Below, in pieces: positions 60,645-64,000 of a stretch of 64,000 nt of DNA. The notes beneath the pieces are model-generated. The model searched no databases, was not told the DNA's origin, and saw only the letters and a program-made list of their open reading frames with translations. The translations under genes were made by a program, and so were the position numbers. Position 1 is the first letter of the stretch. Each line of letters begins with the position of its first letter. The stretch is from Anaeromyxobacter oryzae (GTDB lineage Bacteria > Myxococcota > Myxococcia > Myxococcales > Anaeromyxobacteraceae): contig NZ_AP025591.1 in the NCBI RefSeq assembly GCF_023169945.1, positions 558,001 through 622,000 of the forward strand, in the 5' to 3' direction.

Positions 60645-61781
60645 ATGCCTCCGACCCCCTCGCAGCCGTCGGTCCGCTTGACGGAAGGGCCGGGGGGGAG
60701 CGCCGTGCTGGCGCTCTTCGGGCCGCTCGACGTCTGGACGGCCCCCCGAGTCCGGCGCGACGTCGCGCAATGCCTCGCCGACGCGCGCATCGCTTCACTC
60801 GACGTCGACGTGACGGGGCTGGGCCGAGGGGACATGTCGGGGATGGCCATCCTCTACGAGCTCACGGAGGGTCGTTTCACGCCAGGCGTGACGGCGCGCC
60901 TCGTGGGGCTGCGCCCCGAGCTCGCGAAGATCCTCGCGCCGTTCTGCCCTGAGGAGCCGCCGTCCAGCGACGAGGGACGACCGCGACCGCTCGGCACGCT
61001 CGAGGCGATCGGTTCCTGGACCATCGACCTGCTGCACCATGCGCGCGAGCACGTCGCCTTCCTCGGCGCGGTCGCCCAGGCGTTCGCCGCGACGCCGAGC
61101 CGTCCCCGGACCATGCGCTGGAGCGAGGTCTCGCGCGTCTTCGATCGAGCCGGCGTGGACGCGGTACCGATCGTGTCGCTCATCAGCTTCCTCACCGGGC
61201 TCATCATCGCGTTCGAGGCCGCCCAGACGCTCGCGACGCTCGGGGCGCAGATCTACGTCGCCAACACCATCGGGCTCGTGATGGTTCGCGAGCTCGGGCC
61301 CATCATGACGGCGGTCGTCCTTGCCGGTCGCTCGGGATCGGCGTTCGCAGCCGAGCTCGGCACCATGAAGGTGAACGAGGAGCTGGACGCGCTCGAGACC
61401 ATGGGGCTCGACCCGGTCCGGTTCCTGGTCATCCAGCGGGTGCTCGCAGGCACGCTCCTGACGCCGCTGCTCACCGCGTACGCGATGGCGGTCGGCGTCC
61501 TCGGCGGGGCGACCGTCATGCTGGCCATCGGCTTCCATCCCGCCCTCATCTGGCAACAGCTCGTCGCCGCGCTGCGCGTGTCGGACGTCGTCGTGGGGCT
61601 CTCGAAGGGGCTCGTCTTCGGTGTGGCGGTGGCGACCATCGGTTGCCAGCGCGGGATGGAGACGGGGGAGGGTCCGAGCGCGGTGGGAGTGTCCACCACG
61701 CGCGCGGTCGTGGCGGGCATCCTCTCCGTGGTGCTCATCGACTCCCTCTTCACCGCGCTCACGTATCTGGCGAAGGTATGA
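60645..61781 (+). CDS. mlaE: MlaE-type lipid ABC transporter permease with N-terminal STAS domain
   Basis: This 378-residue protein carries an N-terminal STAS domain (about 10-95, VRLTEGPGGSAVLALFGPLDVWTA and DVDVTGLGRGD) fused to an MlaE permease (about 110-378). Permease motifs include FEAAQTLATLGAQIYVAN, REL GPIMTAVVLAGRSGSAFAAELGTMKVNEELDALETMGLDP-like core and the closing LFTALTYLAK. In E. coli the STAS partner is the separate MlaB. The complex moves phospholipid between membranes. Start chosen at the ATG at 60645 with GGAG 9 nt ahead; a GTG at 60618 is possible. Overlaps the next gene by 4 bp (ATGA). Confidence 0.92.
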   Translation: MPPTPSQPSVRLTEGPGGSAVLALFGPLDVWTAPRVRRDVAQCLADARIASLDVDVTGLGRGDMSGMAILYELTEGRFTPGVTARLVGLRPELAKILAPFCPEEPPSSDEGRPRPLGTLEAIGSWTIDLLHHAREHVAFLGAVAQAFAATPSRPRTMRWSEVSRVFDRAGVDAVPIVSLISFLTGLIIAFEAAQTLATLGAQIYVANTIGLVMVRELGPIMTAVVLAGRSGSAFAAELGTMKVNEELDALETMGLDPVRFLVIQRVLAGTLLTPLLTAYAMAVGVLGGATVMLAIGFHPALIWQQLVAALRVSDVVVGLSKGLVFGVAVATIGCQRGMETGEGPSAVGVSTTRAVVAGILSVVLIDSLFTALTYLAKV

Positions 61782-62560
61782 ACGGATCGCCGGGCGATGG
61801 TCCCGTCATCGTCGTCGACGACGTGACGCTCGGATACGGCGACCGCGTCGTCCAGCAGCACCTCACGTTCGAGGTGCGCCGCGGAGAGGTCTTCGTCATC
61901 CTCGGCGTATCCGGGAGCGGGAAGAGCACCTTGCTCAAGAACATGATCGGACTGTGCGAGCCGATGCGCGGCAAGGTCTCGATCGACGGCACGAACGTCG
62001 TCACCGCACGTGGCGAGGAACGCGCGCGCCTGCTCCGCCAGTTCGGGGTGATGTACCAGAGCGGCGCCCTGTTCGGCTCGATGACGCTGCTGGAGAACGT
62101 GCGCCTGCCGCTCGACGAGTTCACCGAGCTCCACTCCGACGAGAAGGACCTCGTCGCGCTCGCCAAGCTGAACCAGGTCGGGATACGCGCGGCCGCATGG
62201 AAGACGCCGGCGGAGGTGTCTGGGGGCATGAAGAAGCGCGCGGCGATCGCGCGGGCGATGGCCCTGGATCCCTTCCTCCTGTTCCTGGACGAACCCTCGT
62301 CGGGGCTCGACCCGATCACCTCGGCCGGCCTCGACGCGCTCATCCGCTTCCTCTCGATGGACTTCGGCATCACCTTCGTCGTCGTCACCCACGAATTGCA
62401 GAGCACGTATGCGATCGCGGATCGCTGCGTCCTGCTCGACGCGCGCACGAAGACCATCATCGCGGAAGGCAAGCCGGCGGATCTCCGCGATCACTCCGAG
62501 GACCCGACCGTCAGACGGTTCTTCAGGCGGGAAGCGGACCCACAGGGCGGGGTGCCATGA
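61778..62560 (+). CDS. mlaF: MlaF-type lipid ABC transporter ATPase
   Basis: This 260-residue ATPase has Walker A GVSGSGKST (43-51), the signature VSGGMKKRAAIARAM, Walker B LLFLDEPSSGLD and the switch histidine in VVVTHEL. It powers the MlaE permease. Its ATG overlaps the permease stop and its stop overlaps the mlaD ATG by 4 bp each, so the operon is tightly coupled. Confidence 0.95.
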   Translation: MNGSPGDGPVIVVDDVTLGYGDRVVQQHLTFEVRRGEVFVILGVSGSGKSTLLKNMIGLCEPMRGKVSIDGTNVVTARGEERARLLRQFGVMYQSGALFGSMTLLENVRLPLDEFTELHSDEKDLVALAKLNQVGIRAAAWKTPAEVSGGMKKRAAIARAMALDPFLLFLDEPSSGLDPITSAGLDALIRFLSMDFGITFVVVTHELQSTYAIADRCVLLDARTKTIIAEGKPADLRDHSEDPTVRRFFRREADPQGGVP

Positions 62561-63531
62561 GAGAGCGATCGAGGGAATTCAGGATCGGGGCGTTCGTCGT
62601 CGCGGCCACCGGGCTCGTCGTCGCCTCGCTGTTCTTCTTCGGCGTCGCGCGCCGGCTCCAGCACAAGGTGAAGCTGGAAACCTACGTCGCAGGGAACGTC
62701 GACGGGCTCACGGTCGGCTCGGTCGTGAAGCTGAAGGGCGTGAGCGTCGGCGAGGTCACGAAGATCAGCTTCTCGTGGATCGAGTACCCAGGCGGCGCGC
62801 CGCCTTGCGTCGTCGTCTACTTCGACATCGCGGAGGCCGTGGTCCCCGCACCCTCCACCGGCGTCACGATGGATGAAGCCGTCCTCAGGGGACTGCGGGC
62901 GATCATCATGCCCGTGGGGATAACGGGCTCGGCCTATCTGGCGCTGGAGGTGGTCGACGCCGCCCAGAACCCTCCCCTCGCCTACTCGTGGAAGCCGGGC
63001 AACGAGGTCATCCCGTCGGCAGAGGGCCAGCTGAGCCACATCGTGACGTCCGTCGAGAAGACGGTCGCCAATCTGGAAAAGCTCGACGTGGAGCGTCTGG
63101 GCGCGCGCCTCGACCACGTGCTCCAGGTGTCCGACGAGACGCTCGGGAGACTCTCGAAGCTCGACTTCGAGCAACTCGGCGCCAACCTCAACCAGGTGGC
63201 TGCGACCGGGCGTACCGCCACGCTGGAGGTGCGGGCGCTCGCCAGCGAGACGCGGGGGACCCTGGCCCGCATGCACCTCGACGCCCTGGCGGGTGACGCC
63301 GACCGGCTCCTCGGAGGCCTGCAGCAGTCGAACGCGGTGATCCAGCGCCTCGTCGATCGGCTGGGCGACGTCGACGTCCGCGAGCTGAACGACGCCCTCG
63401 CCAGCACGCGGGAGGCCGCGCGCCACCTGAACGACGCGATCGAGCAGCTGAACAGGTATCCATCCGGCTTCCTCCTCGGGGAGAAGCCGGCTCCGGTGCG
63501 CAGCCTCGACGAGTCGGTGCCGCGACGATGA
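62557..63531 (+). CDS. mlaD: MlaD/MCE-domain lipid transport protein
   Basis: This 324-residue protein has an N-terminal membrane anchor (about 8-30), then an MCE/MlaD domain (about 40-150, with GNVDGLTVGSVVKLKGVSVGEVTKI), and a helical C-terminal part with repeated amphipathic helices (about 165-310). It forms a periplasmic ring that carries lipid between the inner-membrane transporter and the outer membrane. Its stop overlaps the start of the next gene (ATGA). Confidence 0.93.
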   Translation: MRERSREFRIGAFVVAATGLVVASLFFFGVARRLQHKVKLETYVAGNVDGLTVGSVVKLKGVSVGEVTKISFSWIEYPGGAPPCVVVYFDIAEAVVPAPSTGVTMDEAVLRGLRAIIMPVGITGSAYLALEVVDAAQNPPLAYSWKPGNEVIPSAEGQLSHIVTSVEKTVANLEKLDVERLGARLDHVLQVSDETLGRLSKLDFEQLGANLNQVAATGRTATLEVRALASETRGTLARMHLDALAGDADRLLGGLQQSNAVIQRLVDRLGDVDVRELNDALASTREAARHLNDAIEQLNRYPSGFLLGEKPAPVRSLDESVPRR

Positions 63532-64000
63532 AGCCTCGCCTCGTCGGGGGACTCTGGCCCGCTCTCGCCGTGGCCGCGGGCTGCCTGACCAGGACGGCCG
63601 TCGTCCCGCAGATCTTCTCGATCGATCCACCGCCGGTGGAGGAGACCCGGCGCTCCGCTGGCACGTACGTCGTCTCCGTGAGGAGGGTGGAGGTCGCTCC
63701 TCCGTTCGAGGCTCGAGAGCTCCTCTACCGGACCGGCGACCATCGTCTCGAGCGCGATCACTACGCGATCTTCGCCGCGCCCCCCGGCGATCTGCTCTCC
63801 GGAGCGGTTCGCGGGTACCTGCGCAACGCCACGTTCGCGCGCGAAGTCGTCGAGCCGGGCGCAGCGCTTCGCGCGGGCCTCGTGGTGGAGGTCTACGCGT
63901 CCGAGATCTCCGGCGACCTCAGGCGGGCCGACGACGCCGCCGCCGTCCTGCGGCTTCGTTTCGTCGTCACGATCGGTGGAGACACGGACACGTCCGCTCG
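63528..64000 (+). CDS. PqiC-like ABC-transport auxiliary lipoprotein (cut by the window end)
   Basis: The first 157 residues are visible, starting at the ATG at 63528, which overlaps the mlaD stop. A signal peptide ends in a lipobox (AVAAGC, residue 19). The mature part resembles the ABC_trans_aux/PqiC family (SIDPPP and SGTYVVSVRRVEVAPPF-like segments, then RLERDHYAIFAAPPGDLLSG). Such lipoproteins sit in the outer membrane and accept lipid from MCE rings. The gene continues past the window, so its 3' end is not seen. Confidence 0.8.
   Translation, partial: MKPRLVGGLWPALAVAAGCLTRTAVVPQIFSIDPPPVEETRRSAGTYVVSVRRVEVAPPFEARELLYRTGDHRLERDHYAIFAAPPGDLLSGAVRGYLRNATFAREVVEPGAALRAGLVVEVYASEISGDLRRADDAAAVLRLRFVVTIGGDTDTSA

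Overview
The window is very GC-rich with densely packed genes, and its gene content suggests a myxobacterium-like deltaproteobacterium, probably close to Anaeromyxobacter. This is inferred from gene content, not from a database match. The main pointers are an EF-G of the spirochaete/planctomycete/deltaproteobacterial (mitochondrial EFG1-like) type, an ETF-linked membrane Fe-S oxidoreductase, a fused beta-oxidation enzyme with the FadN domain order, many large Gly-rich or PKD-type lipoproteins, and sigma-54 and ECF regulation. No rRNA, tRNA, CRISPR array, prophage or insertion sequence was found.

Layout. 0.2-8 kb: an MDR oxidoreductase, a membrane protein, a YbaK-type deacylase, then two large surface lipoproteins, one with five PKD-like repeats and one Met-rich with three 270-residue repeats. 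8-13.6 kb: an ECF sigma/NrsF-type anti-sigma pair divergent from an OsmC-like gene, then a flavoprotein and the peptide/pyruvate carrier CstA. 13.7-26.3 kb: mostly accessory genes, including an SRPBCC protein, a ferritin-like protein with a Lys/Glu-rich secreted partner, a CGNR/ABATE regulator divergent from a small hydrolase operon, a collagen-like lipoprotein and a beta-helix lipoprotein. 26.4-42 kb: a complete fatty-acid beta-oxidation island. 42-52.4 kb: hydrolase, LTA-synthase-like enzyme, PrmA-like methyltransferase, DUF427, DUF4337, OmpA lipoprotein, and fusA followed by a RecA-like ATPase with a SLOG-like tail. 52.8-60.5 kb: cytochrome P450, flavoprotein, DMT exporter, M1-like peptidase and two tandem paralogues. 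60.6-64 kb: an Mla/Mce lipid-transport operon cut by the window end.

The most informative region is the beta-oxidation island. Two minus-strand operons, fadN-fadA-fadE-fadH and etfB-etfA-etfD-fadD, together encode acyl-CoA activation, the full oxidation spiral, unsaturated-acyl handling, and electron transfer to the quinone pool. Divergent from the first is a PrpR-type sigma-54 activator. Upstream of each operon I find a matching -24/-12 element (GTGGTCYG-N4-TTGCAGC) and, 96 or 97 bp further upstream in the same orientation, the same bipartite palindrome TGTCCCGC-N4-GGACAGGTGT followed by another GGGACAG half-site. This looks like a sigma-54-controlled beta-oxidation regulon with a readable activator site.

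A second regulatory circuit is visible between the ECF sigma gene and osmC: two divergent promoters with identical boxes (CCGTAACCGGAG-N11-CGTAT) face the sigma gene and osmC. This implies autoregulation and co-control of a peroxide-related gene, and the anti-sigma has two cysteines 50 residues apart, as described for Caulobacter NrsF.
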